DNA of 64,000 nt from Enterococcus cecorum DSM 20682 = ATCC 43198 (GTDB lineage Bacteria > Bacillota > Bacilli > Lactobacillales > Enterococcaceae), in NCBI RefSeq assembly GCF_000407565.1, contig NZ_ASWI01000004.1, positions 318,501-382,500 of the forward strand. The letters run 5' to 3'. The stretch's first letter is position 1; each line of letters opens with the position of its first letter. The translations under genes were made by a program, and so were the position numbers. Shown here piece by piece: positions 7,748 through 13,808 of the stretch. Below the pieces are notes generated by a model. It made no database searches and had not been told where the DNA came from. It was given only the letters and a program-made list of their open reading frames with translations.

Positions 7748-8629
7748 ATGAAAAAGCAACTTTATCACATACTTGGTTTATTGGCAGTCGGGGTGATGAT
7801 TGTTTTACTTTGGTTTTTCTGGCCAAGTAATAAAGAAACCGCACCAAAAGCAGCGCATAGTAATCACAAACAAGTCACTTCAACACAAAATGAAGTTAAA
7901 GCCTATCCTGTCACTTTATTTTTTCACGGATATGGCGGGACAAAACATTCGATGGGTGGAATGATTCAACGCCTTTCTTCCCGTTACCAAGCAACACATA
8001 CGCTGGATTTGACCGTGAATACAGATGGCACGATTCAGACATCCGGGACATTTGAACAAGCAGACAAACCAGTACTCATAAATGTATTATTTGCTGATAA
8101 TAAAAACAATGAATGGAATCAAGCTGAATGGATTTACCAAGCCTTACAATTTGTTAAAACCCAATATCATGTTGAAAAAGTCAATGTAGTCGGACATTCA
8201 ATGGGTGGGGTAAGCTTATTTCGCTTTTTAGAAACGTATCAAAATCAAGGCGAACTGCCAACGGTTGAGCATTTTATTTCGATTGCAGCACCGCTTAATG
8301 AATTTTTAGATACTTCAAATGAACAAAGTGTGGATGGCTTATTGCAACAAGGGCCGACACAGATTAGCCCTAGGTATCAAGATTTTCAAAATAATATTGC
8401 CAATTTCCCTAAAAATGTCCAAGTGAGCTTATTTGCTGGACAATTAAGCGCGTCTGATTTAAGTGATGGTACTGTGCCACTTACTTCAGCCCTCGCCGTC
8501 AATCAATTATTATCAAGTCAGCAAATACCAGTTGAAACTTTTGTGTTTAAAGGGGTTTTAGCCCAACATTCAGCGCTTCATGCTAATCCAAAAGTAGATA
8601 AAAGAATCGCAGAAATACTTTGGAAATAA
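7748..8629 (+). CDS. Membrane-anchored or secreted alpha/beta hydrolase, DUF915 type
   Basis: A 293-residue protein. An N-terminal hydrophobic segment (about residues 5-25, LYHILGLLAVGVMIVLLWFF) acts as signal anchor, followed by a polar linker and a hydrolase domain from about 52. TLFFHGYGGTKHSMGG supplies the oxyanion region, GHSMGG (about 148-153) the serine nucleophile, DGTVPL a likely acid residue, and the late QHSALH the likely histidine. This matches the DUF915 alpha/beta hydrolases common in lactic acid bacteria, whose substrate is unknown. The ATG at 7748 is chosen because AAGGAG ends 7 bases before it; a TTG at 7742 is rejected. It is monocistronic. Confidence 0.85.
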   Translation: MKKQLYHILGLLAVGVMIVLLWFFWPSNKETAPKAAHSNHKQVTSTQNEVKAYPVTLFFHGYGGTKHSMGGMIQRLSSRYQATHTLDLTVNTDGTIQTSGTFEQADKPVLINVLFADNKNNEWNQAEWIYQALQFVKTQYHVEKVNVVGHSMGGVSLFRFLETYQNQGELPTVEHFISIAAPLNEFLDTSNEQSVDGLLQQGPTQISPRYQDFQNNIANFPKNVQVSLFAGQLSASDLSDGTVPLTSALAVNQLLSSQQIPVETFVFKGVLAQHSALHANPKVDKRIAEILWK

Positions 8630-8658
8630 TTTTTTTTGAAAAAACTTTGAAAAAATAG

Positions 8659-8687
8659 TTGAAAACTGTAAAATCTTACGCTATACT
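8659..8687 (+). promoter_or_regulatory. Promoter of rplK-rplA
   Basis: TTGAAA, 17-bp spacer, TATACT; a leader of about 85 nt follows before the rplK GTG start. Confidence 0.75.
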
Positions 8688-8718
8688 ATTACAGTGTGCA
8701 CGAAAGAGTGTACATTAC

Positions 8719-8752
8719 GTGGGAGGAGAAATTTTGAGCTCCAATTAACCAC
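8719..8752 (+). promoter_or_regulatory. Candidate L1-binding hairpin in the rplK leader
   Basis: GTGG (8719) pairs with CCAC (8749-8752); inside, an unpaired GA on the left and AATTAA on the right flank a GGAG/CTCC stem. The same layout recurs before rplA. It resembles a mimic of the 23S rRNA site for protein L1. Confidence 0.55.
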
Positions 8753-8778
8753 ATCACGGACTCAAGGAGGTATGTCTC

Positions 8779-9201
8779 GTGGCAAAGAAAGTAGAAAAAA
8801 TTGTTAAATTGCAAATTCCTGCAGGTAAAGCAACACCAGCTCCACCAGTAGGTCCTGCATTAGGTCAAGCAGGGGTTAACATCATGGGATTCACTAAAGA
8901 ATTCAATGCTCGTACCGCTGATCAAGCAGGTTTAATTATTCCGGTTGTGATTTCTGTATACGAAGACCGTTCATTCACATTCGTTACAAAAACACCACCA
9001 GCTGCAGTATTATTAAAGAAAGCTGCTAAAATTGAAAAAGGCTCAGGTGTGCCTAACAAAACTAAAGTTGCCAAAGTTACCAGCGATCAAGTAAGAGAAA
9101 TCGCTGAGTTGAAAATGGAAGACCTAAACGCTGCATCTGTTGAAGCTGCAATGCGCATGGTTGAAGGAACTGCACGAAGCATGGGTATCACTGTAGAATA
9201 A
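8779..9201 (+). CDS. rplK: 50S ribosomal protein L11
   Basis: A 140-residue L11, full length. The N-terminal domain has the proline-rich [16 protein letters not shown] (residues 10-25) used in the GTPase centre, and the C-terminal RNA-binding domain runs from about 70, with [16 protein letters not shown] at the end. The start is a GTG at 8779, with AAGGAGGT 8 bases upstream; the nearby ATG at 8772 is out of frame. rplA follows after about 100 bases that hold a second leader hairpin, so the pair forms the usual rplKA unit. Confidence 0.97.
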   Translation: MAKKVEKIVKLQIPAGKATPAPPVGPALGQAGVNIMGFTKEFNARTADQAGLIIPVVISVYEDRSFTFVTKTPPAAVLLKKAAKIEKGSGVPNKTKVAKVTSDQVREIAELKMEDLNAASVEAAMRMVEGTARSMGITVE

Positions 9202-9259
9202 TTTCTGCAAACCCTAGCGTAGCTTCTCAGTTGGCTTTATATTGAAAAATATAAAACAC

Positions 9260-9285
9260 GTGGGAGGTTCTACCGTTATAACCAC
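9260..9285 (+). promoter_or_regulatory. Candidate L1-binding hairpin before rplA
   Basis: GTGG (9260-9263) pairs with CCAC (9282-9285), with a left GA bulge, a GGT/ACC inner stem and GTTATAA on the right. Both this copy and the one before rplK are followed by ATCA and then an AAGGAGG-type RBS. Confidence 0.55.
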
Positions 9286-9302
9286 ATCAAGGAGGAAAAC
9301 TA

Positions 9303-9992
9303 ATGGCTAAAAAAAGCAAAAAAATGCAAGAAGCATTGAAAAAAGTTGAAGCTGCTAAATTATACTCTGTTGAAGAAGCTGTAGCTTTAGCAAAAGAAAC
9401 AAACTTTGCAAAATTTGATGCAACTGTTGAAGTTGCTTATCGTTTAAATGTAGATCCTAAGAAAGCAGACCAACAAATTCGTGGCGCTGTTGTATTACCA
9501 AATGGTACTGGTAAAACTCAATCTGTCTTAGTATTTGCACGTGGCGAAAAAGCAAAAGAAGCAGAAGCTGCTGGTGCTGACTATGTTGGTGAAGCAGACT
9601 TAGTACAAAAAATTCAAGGTGGTTGGTTCGACTTTGACGTTGTCGTAGCAACTCCTGATATGATGGCTGAAGTTGGTAAATTAGGTCGTGTCTTAGGTCC
9701 TAAAGGCTTAATGCCAAACCCTAAAACTGGTACTGTTACAATGGACGTTACAAAAGCAGTTAACGAAGTAAAAGCTGGTAAAGTAACTTACCGTGTAGAC
9801 CGTAACGGTAACATTCATGTACCAATCGGTAAAGTATCATTTGACAACGAAAAATTAGTTGAAAACTTCAAGACTATTCATGACGTTTTAGTAAAAGCAA
9901 AACCATCTGCTGCTAAAGGTCAATACATGAAGAACATTACAATTACAACAACATTTGGTCCTGGAATCCATGTTGACCAAGCTAGTTTCTAA
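9303..9992 (+). CDS. rplA: 50S ribosomal protein L1
   Basis: A 229-residue L1, the protein of the mobile L1 stalk that handles deacylated tRNA in the E site. The two-domain layout is clear: domain I at both ends, with the conserved [20 protein letters not shown] (from about residue 39) and the C-terminal [11 protein letters not shown]; domain II in the middle, with the [15 protein letters not shown] motif. L1 is a known repressor of its own operon through an mRNA copy of its rRNA site, which fits the two hairpins found here. AAGGAGG precedes the ATG. Confidence 0.97.
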   Translation: MAKKSKKMQEALKKVEAAKLYSVEEAVALAKETNFAKFDATVEVAYRLNVDPKKADQQIRGAVVLPNGTGKTQSVLVFARGEKAKEAEAAGADYVGEADLVQKIQGGWFDFDVVVATPDMMAEVGKLGRVLGPKGLMPNPKTGTVTMDVTKAVNEVKAGKVTYRVDRNGNIHVPIGKVSFDNEKLVENFKTIHDVLVKAKPSAAKGQYMKNITITTTFGPGIHVDQASF

Positions 9993-10009
9993 TTTTTAGA
10001 AAAAAAGTG

Positions 10010-10038
10010 TTGACTTGTCCACTTTATCATGGTAAAGT
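10010..10038 (+). promoter_or_regulatory. Promoter of rplJ-rplL
   Basis: TTGACT, 17-bp spacer, TAAAGT. The -35 and -10 boxes lie within a 13-bp perfect inverted repeat at 10014-10045. Confidence 0.7.
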
Positions 10039-10045
10039 GGACAAG
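10014..10045 (+). repeat. 13-bp perfect inverted repeat over the rplJ promoter
   Basis: CTTGTCCACTTTA (10014-10026) and TAAAGTGGACAAG (10033-10045) are separated by 6 bases. No T run follows, so it is not an ordinary terminator; it could be an operator or an RNA end-processing hairpin. Confidence 0.6.
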
Positions 10046-10049
10046 GTTA

Positions 10050-10160
10050 AATAATTAACTGTACCGAAGACAGTAGGTGAGGCAACTCATAAATCCTACC
10101 GAGGACACTTATTGATAAGATCAATGGTCCCTCTATGTCTACGGTGGCATAGAGTTTTTT
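10050..10160 (+). promoter_or_regulatory. L10 ribosomal leader with attenuator
   Basis: The leader contains CTGTACCGAAGACAGTAGGTG, typical of the L10 leader bound by the L10(L12) complex, and a later CCTACCGAGG able to pair with it. It ends in a terminator stem CTCTATG (10131-10137) / CATAGAG (10148-10154) plus six T. Excess L10 would favour the terminator. Confidence 0.8.
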
Positions 10161-10204
10161 CGTATAGAGAAACTCTTCCATCAAAATCAGGAGGTGAAAG
10201 TATA

Positions 10205-10705
10205 ATGAGTGAAGCATCTATCGCTAAAAAAGCTGCTATTGTTGAAGAAGTTACAGAAAAATTCAACGCTGCTGCATCTGTTGTAATCGTTGATTACCGT
10301 GGATTAACAGTTGATGAAGTAACTCGTTTACGTAAACAATTACGCGAAGCAAACGTAGAAATGAAAGTTATCAAAAATTCTATCCTTTCTCGTGCTGCTA
10401 AAGCTGCTGGTTTAGAAGGTCTTGATGAAGTATTCACAGGTCCTACTGCTGTAGCGTTCAGTAATGAAGATGTAGTCGCACCAGCTAAGATTATGGATGA
10501 ATTTGCTAAAGAAGCAAAAGCATTAGAAATCAAAGGTGGTATCATCGAAGGTAAAGTGGCATCATTGGAAGAAATCCATGCATTGGCAAAATTACCAAAC
10601 CGCGAAGGATTACTATCTATGTTACTATCTGTTCTTCAAGCTCCAGTCCGCAACGTGGCATACGCTGTCAAAGCTGTGGCAGAAAAGAACGAAGAAGTGG
10701 CTTAA
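10205..10705 (+). CDS. rplJ: 50S ribosomal protein L10
   Basis: A 166-residue L10, which anchors L12 dimers at the base of the ribosomal stalk. It starts [20 protein letters not shown]; the conserved [20 protein letters not shown] (about residues 23-42) and the C-terminal alpha helix that binds L12 are present. The reading frame is open further upstream to about 10112, but the true start is the ATG at 10205, with AGGAGGTGA 8 bases before it; the upstream stretch is the attenuator leader. rplL follows after 75 bases. Confidence 0.96.
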   Translation: MSEASIAKKAAIVEEVTEKFNAAASVVIVDYRGLTVDEVTRLRKQLREANVEMKVIKNSILSRAAKAAGLEGLDEVFTGPTAVAFSNEDVVAPAKIMDEFAKEAKALEIKGGIIEGKVASLEEIHALAKLPNREGLLSMLLSVLQAPVRNVAYAVKAVAEKNEEVA

Positions 10706-10780
10706 TCGCTGCTTAATTAATCAGAAATTGATGCAATTTGAAAACATATTAATTATTTAAAATATTGGAGGATAATCATA

Positions 10781-11149
10781 ATGGCATTAAACATTGAAAA
10801 CATTGTTGAAGAGCTAAAAGGCGCAACAATCTTAGAATTAAACGACTTAGTTAAAGCTATCGAAGAAGAATTTGGCGTATCTGCCGCAGCTCCTGTAGCT
10901 GTTGCAGCTGCTGGTGGTGCAGCTGCTGCTGAAGAACAAACAGAATTCACTGTTGAATTAACAGCTGCTGGCGACCAAAAAGTTAAAGTTATCAAAGCAG
11001 TTCGTGAAGCTACTGGCTTAGGCTTGAAAGAAGCTAAAGCTGTTGTAGATGGCGCTCCTGCACCAGTTAAAGAAGGAATCTCTAAAGAAGAAGCAGAAGC
11101 TCTTAAAGCATCATTAGAAGAAGCTGGAGCAACTGTAACAGTTAAATAA
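10781..11149 (+). CDS. rplL: 50S ribosomal protein L7/L12
   Basis: A 122-residue L7/L12 stalk protein that recruits and stimulates translation GTPases. The N-terminal dimerisation domain (residues 1-33) is followed by an alanine-rich hinge (about 34-52) and the globular C-terminal domain with [25 protein letters not shown] lies 10 bases before the ATG. It is the last gene of the rplJL unit, closed by a strong terminator. Length and composition are standard. Confidence 0.98.
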   Translation: MALNIENIVEELKGATILELNDLVKAIEEEFGVSAAAPVAVAAAGGAAAAEEQTEFTVELTAAGDQKVKVIKAVREATGLGLKEAKAVVDGAPAPVKEGISKEEAEALKASLEEAGATVTVK

Positions 11150-11172
11150 TTCGTTATTTAATTAGAGTTGAT

Positions 11173-11209
11173 GACTCAGGAAACAATTGTGTTTCCTGAG
11201 TCTTTTTTC
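11173..11209 (+). terminator. Terminator of rplJ-rplL
   Basis: A 12-bp perfect stem, GACTCAGGAAAC / GTTTCCTGAGTC, followed by TTTTTT. Confidence 0.95.
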
Positions 11210-11326
11210 TTTTATTCGTTATTATTTGTTGAATATATATTCTCTTCCACATTTCTTTTTTATTACTAATCGGTTCTATGCATAATGTCTTTGAGTTAAG
11301 AAATAATTAGCTGAATAGCACGTAAA

Positions 11327-11500
11327 ATGTATCAATTTTGCTCCTTGTTGAAATTAGGTAAAGGTGAGGCAGTTTGTATGGAAGATGAGATTGGTGTAGG
11401 TTACTTGCTAGGAGTTTATGATGCGTATGATTCGATGTATCAAGAGGGCTAGTTAGGTTTTGATTTGAATGATTTGGAAAATTTGCGAGATTTAAAATAA
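11327..11500 (+). pseudogene. Small degraded ORF with an in-frame stop
   Basis: A frame opens at ATG 11327 and again at ATG 11378, the latter with AAGGTGAGG about 8 bases upstream. It encodes MEDEIGVGYLLGVYDAYDSM and a few more residues, then meets TAG at 11450-11452, and the same frame continues 15 codons (LGFDLNDLENLRDLK) to TAA at 11498. I do not recognise the product. It looks like the remnant of a small gene, but could be chance. The rest of 11210-11535 is AT-rich with nothing else recognisable. Confidence 0.25.
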
Positions 11501-11530
11501 AAAAACAAGCAGCATGAAACTACTTGTTTA
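11498..11530 (-). terminator. Terminator of the DUF4234-DUF2752 gene pair
   Basis: On the minus strand ACAAGTAG / CTGCTTGT (one G-U pair) followed by seven T. Confidence 0.7.
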
Positions 11531-11535
11531 AGTGT

Positions 11536-11925
11536 TTATAAATTGCGTAGGATGCCAAAGATGATTAAGGCAATCACATATAGCCATAATAAGACTTGAT
11601 TCCACTGAGGATTTACTTGTTTCGTGAGTTGTAAATAGCGCTGATAGATGATTTCACCGATCAAAAACGGCAAAGTTAGTAATAAAAACGGATTTTCCAA
11701 GTAGGCGGTATGAAAGTCTAGCTGAATGAGTGCAATCAACATATGCGTTATCCCACATCCAGGACATAACCAACCAGTAATTGTACGAAATGGGCAGGGA
11801 ATACCTAAATGGGTGAAATTTAACCAAAGATAATAGCCAAATCCGACACCTAAAATGATCAAAAGGTATCGGATTTCTTTTTGTATTTGGCTTTTTGTTA
11901 TTGTTTTTTTAGAATTCATATTCAT
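11536..11925 (-). CDS. DUF2752 membrane protein
   Basis: A 129-residue protein with three hydrophobic segments, at about 20-38, 70-92 and 105-125. The conserved centre CPFRTITGWLCPGCGITHM, with three cysteines and a histidine, is the DUF2752 signature. The function of the family is unknown; the cysteine/histidine loop suggests metal or haem contact, which is only an inference. The start is uncertain: an ATG at 11925 or 11919 fits best, overlapping the end of the upstream gene by 17 or 11 bases, and there is no clear RBS, so translation is probably coupled. A longer frame to 11970 is less likely. Confidence 0.75.
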   Translation of the reverse strand: MNMNSKKTITKSQIQKEIRYLLIILGVGFGYYLWLNFTHLGIPCPFRTITGWLCPGCGITHMLIALIQLDFHTAYLENPFLLLTLPFLIGEIIYQRYLQLTKQVNPQWNQVLLWLYVIALIIFGILRNL

Positions 11926-12277
11926 CAAAGAAATTATTTTCGATATTTTGCATAATACACATATTGACAATAGGTAATTGGAAAATTGCTAAAATTAAGA
12001 AAATCAAATCAAAATTGCTATTGTTTTTAGAGATTTTGTTACATAAGGTTCCCATTTTATAGTACCAATAAAAGCTATAGATCCCACAAGTAATAAAAGT
12101 AAAGACTAATAATAAAGCACCAGAGACGCGTGTGGTACTTAAGTCTTCGGGATACATGGATTCATAAATGTTGTGAATTTCATCGTTTAGCATCACCATC
12201 CAGTAAAGAGAATAAATGCCACAAGTGACTAAACTTAAAAGGATGGATACGACAAAGTTTCTTTTGGTAACTTTCAT
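11909..12277 (-). CDS. DUF4234 membrane protein
   Basis: A 122-residue protein with two hairpin-like hydrophobic repeats: VSILLSLVTCGIYSLYWMV (about residues 9-27) and LVFTFITCGIYSFYWYYKM (about 57-75), each with the TCGIYSxYW motif of DUF4234, plus a third hydrophobic stretch near 95. Its function is unknown. DUF4234 and DUF2752 genes are often neighbours in Firmicutes and the two overlap here, so they probably form one unit. The start at 12277 is set by TAGGAG 7 bases upstream; the in-frame ATGs at 12310 and 12301 lack one. Confidence 0.78.
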   Translation of the reverse strand: MKVTKRNFVVSILLSLVTCGIYSLYWMVMLNDEIHNIYESMYPEDLSTTRVSGALLLVFTFITCGIYSFYWYYKMGTLCNKISKNNSNFDLIFLILAIFQLPIVNMCIMQNIENNFFDEYEF

Positions 12278-12366
12278 TTTTAAACTCCTAACTACTAACA
12301 TATTTTTCATTTTAGATTATTATACACAAAATTAATAAATATTTCATCCACCTTTGGACCAAATCA

Positions 12367-12930
12367 TTATGAATTGTTGGTAAAATGTGCCGTTTGTGTT
12401 AATTGTATGAGAAGTTGCACGATTTTTTCAATAGGATAATCGCTGTCTTCTTCTAGCCAATATTTGATTAAAGAGATGGCTCCTGAAGTGAAAAAGGCAA
12501 AGGAGAGTTCCAATTCAAAAGGACTCGCTTGTGGGAAATTCAAGGCAAAGTTTTGTAATGAGAGATTTTTGACGCTAAGCAAGACTTGTTCGGTGAATTT
12601 ATCACTCTGACTACTTTTTAAAACAAGTATTTGTAAGCCTTCATCTTTTTTGACAAAATTGAGGAGTGTGGTCAGACTTTTTTCTAGATTTAAATCACTT
12701 TCCGAAAATTCCTGCTTAACAGTTTGGATATAGCTTGACTGAATTTTGTTATATAAGTCTAGCACATCTGTATAATAGCGATAAAAAGTCCCCCGATTAA
12801 TATCTGCTTTTTCGGCAATTTCTTTCACGGTTATTTTGTTTAAGTCTTTTTCTTTAAGCAAGTCAAAAAAGGTCTGTTGAATGACTTGTTTGGTATATTG
12901 ACTGCGACGATTATCAATTGTTCCAGCCAT
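12367..12930 (-). CDS. TetR/AcrR-family regulator, divergent to an ABC exporter
   Basis: A 187-residue one-component regulator. The N-terminal helix-turn-helix is ITVKEIAEKADINRGTFYRY (residues 34-53), typical of TetR; the rest is the divergent ligand and dimerisation domain. GGAAG precedes the ATG. It is transcribed away from the ABC transporter at 13098, and the shared intergenic region has two inverted repeats, so it very likely represses both itself and the transporter until a ligand binds. The ligand cannot be inferred. The C-terminal part resembles TetR proteins of lactic acid bacteria that control FtsX/MacB-type exporters. Confidence 0.88.
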   Translation of the reverse strand: MAGTIDNRRSQYTKQVIQQTFFDLLKEKDLNKITVKEIAEKADINRGTFYRYYTDVLDLYNKIQSSYIQTVKQEFSESDLNLEKSLTTLLNFVKKDEGLQILVLKSSQSDKFTEQVLLSVKNLSLQNFALNFPQASPFELELSFAFFTSGAISLIKYWLEEDSDYPIEKIVQLLIQLTQTAHFTNNS

Positions 12931-12951
12931 AAAAATCTTCCTTTCTGATGA

Positions 12952-12976
12952 TGAACAGTTACTAAAAATGTGTTCA
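12952..12976. promoter_or_regulatory. Inverted repeat near the TetR start, candidate operator
   Basis: TGAACA (12952-12957) and TGTTCA (12971-12976) lie just upstream of the TetR gene. Confidence 0.4.
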
Positions 12977-13005
12977 GTTCATGGCATAGCGTTTTAGATT
13001 GTTAC

Positions 13006-13034
13006 TTGAGCTTTCTTATTAACCATAGTATACT
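13006..13034 (+). promoter_or_regulatory. Promoter of the ABC exporter genes
   Basis: TTGAGC, 17-bp spacer, TATACT. Confidence 0.6.
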
Positions 13035-13035
13035 A

Positions 13036-13061
13036 ACAGTGTGTTAAAAATTCAACACTGT
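13036..13061. promoter_or_regulatory. Candidate TetR operator downstream of the exporter promoter
   Basis: ACAGTGT (13036-13042) and ACACTGT (13055-13061) form an inverted repeat covering the expected transcription start, so bound repressor would block transcription of the exporter. Confidence 0.5.
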
Positions 13062-13097
13062 GTACAAATAATCGAAAAGTAAGGCGAGGAAAATTTC

Positions 13098-13799
13098 ATG
13101 GAATATATCGAAGTGAAAAATGAATCCAAACATTACCAAATGGGGGAGACGACCATTACAGCGAATAATCGACTTTCTTTTTCTGTCAAGAAGGGTGAAT
13201 TAGCGATTATTTTAGGTCCGAGTGGTGCGGGCAAGTCTACCGTACTGAATATTTTAGGAGGCATGGATACACCGGATGAAGGGGAAATTTTTGTGGATGG
13301 TGTAGACATTGCGAAGTTTAATGAAAAAGAATTAACGACCTACCGACGCTTAGATGTGGGTTTTGTCTTTCAGTTTTATAATTTGGTGCCGAATTTAACT
13401 GCAAAGGAAAACGTTGAATTGGCAACAGAACTTGTCAAAGATGCGATGGATCCGGTAGAAGTGTTAAAACTTGTCGGCTTAGAAAACCGTTTGGATAATT
13501 TCCCAGCTCAATTATCAGGAGGCGAGCAGCAACGGGTCTCTATCGCACGGGCTCTGGCTAAAAATCCTAAGTTACTGCTTTGTGATGAACCGACTGGCGC
13601 ATTGGATTTTCAGACAGGAAAGATGATTTTGAAATTATTGCAGCAAGTCAGTCAAGTGCATGGAAATACGGTCTTGATTATTACCCATAATTCGGCTTTG
13701 GTGCCGATTGCTAACCGTGTGATTCATATTAATGATGCCAAGGTGCAAAAAATAGAAGAAAATCCTCATCCAAAATCAATTGATGAACTTGTTTGGTAG
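13098..13799 (+). CDS. ABC transporter ATP-binding protein (MacB/LolD type)
   Basis: A 233-residue ABC ATPase. Walker A is GPSGAGKST (about residues 40-48), the Q-loop is [12 protein letters not shown], the signature is LSGGEQQR (about 140-147), Walker B is [12 protein letters not shown], and the H-loop is THN. The FxFYNL Q-loop and the following FtsX-type permease place it with the MacB/LolD/FtsE group, which drives mechanotransmission rather than classic alternating transport. AGGCGAGG precedes the ATG. It overlaps or abuts the permease gene. Control by the divergent TetR is inferred from the operator. The substrate is unknown, possibly an antimicrobial compound or lipid. Confidence 0.92.
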   Translation: MEYIEVKNESKHYQMGETTITANNRLSFSVKKGELAIILGPSGAGKSTVLNILGGMDTPDEGEIFVDGVDIAKFNEKELTTYRRLDVGFVFQFYNLVPNLTAKENVELATELVKDAMDPVEVLKLVGLENRLDNFPAQLSGGEQQRVSIARALAKNPKLLLCDEPTGALDFQTGKMILKLLQQVSQVHGNTVLIITHNSALVPIANRVIHINDAKVQKIEENPHPKSIDELVW

Positions 13800-13808
13800 G
13801 TGATGATG

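Noticed and set aside
10112..10204. Upstream extension of the L10 reading frame.
   Set aside because: It overlaps the L10 leader attenuator, and the strong RBS and family N-terminus place the start at 10205.
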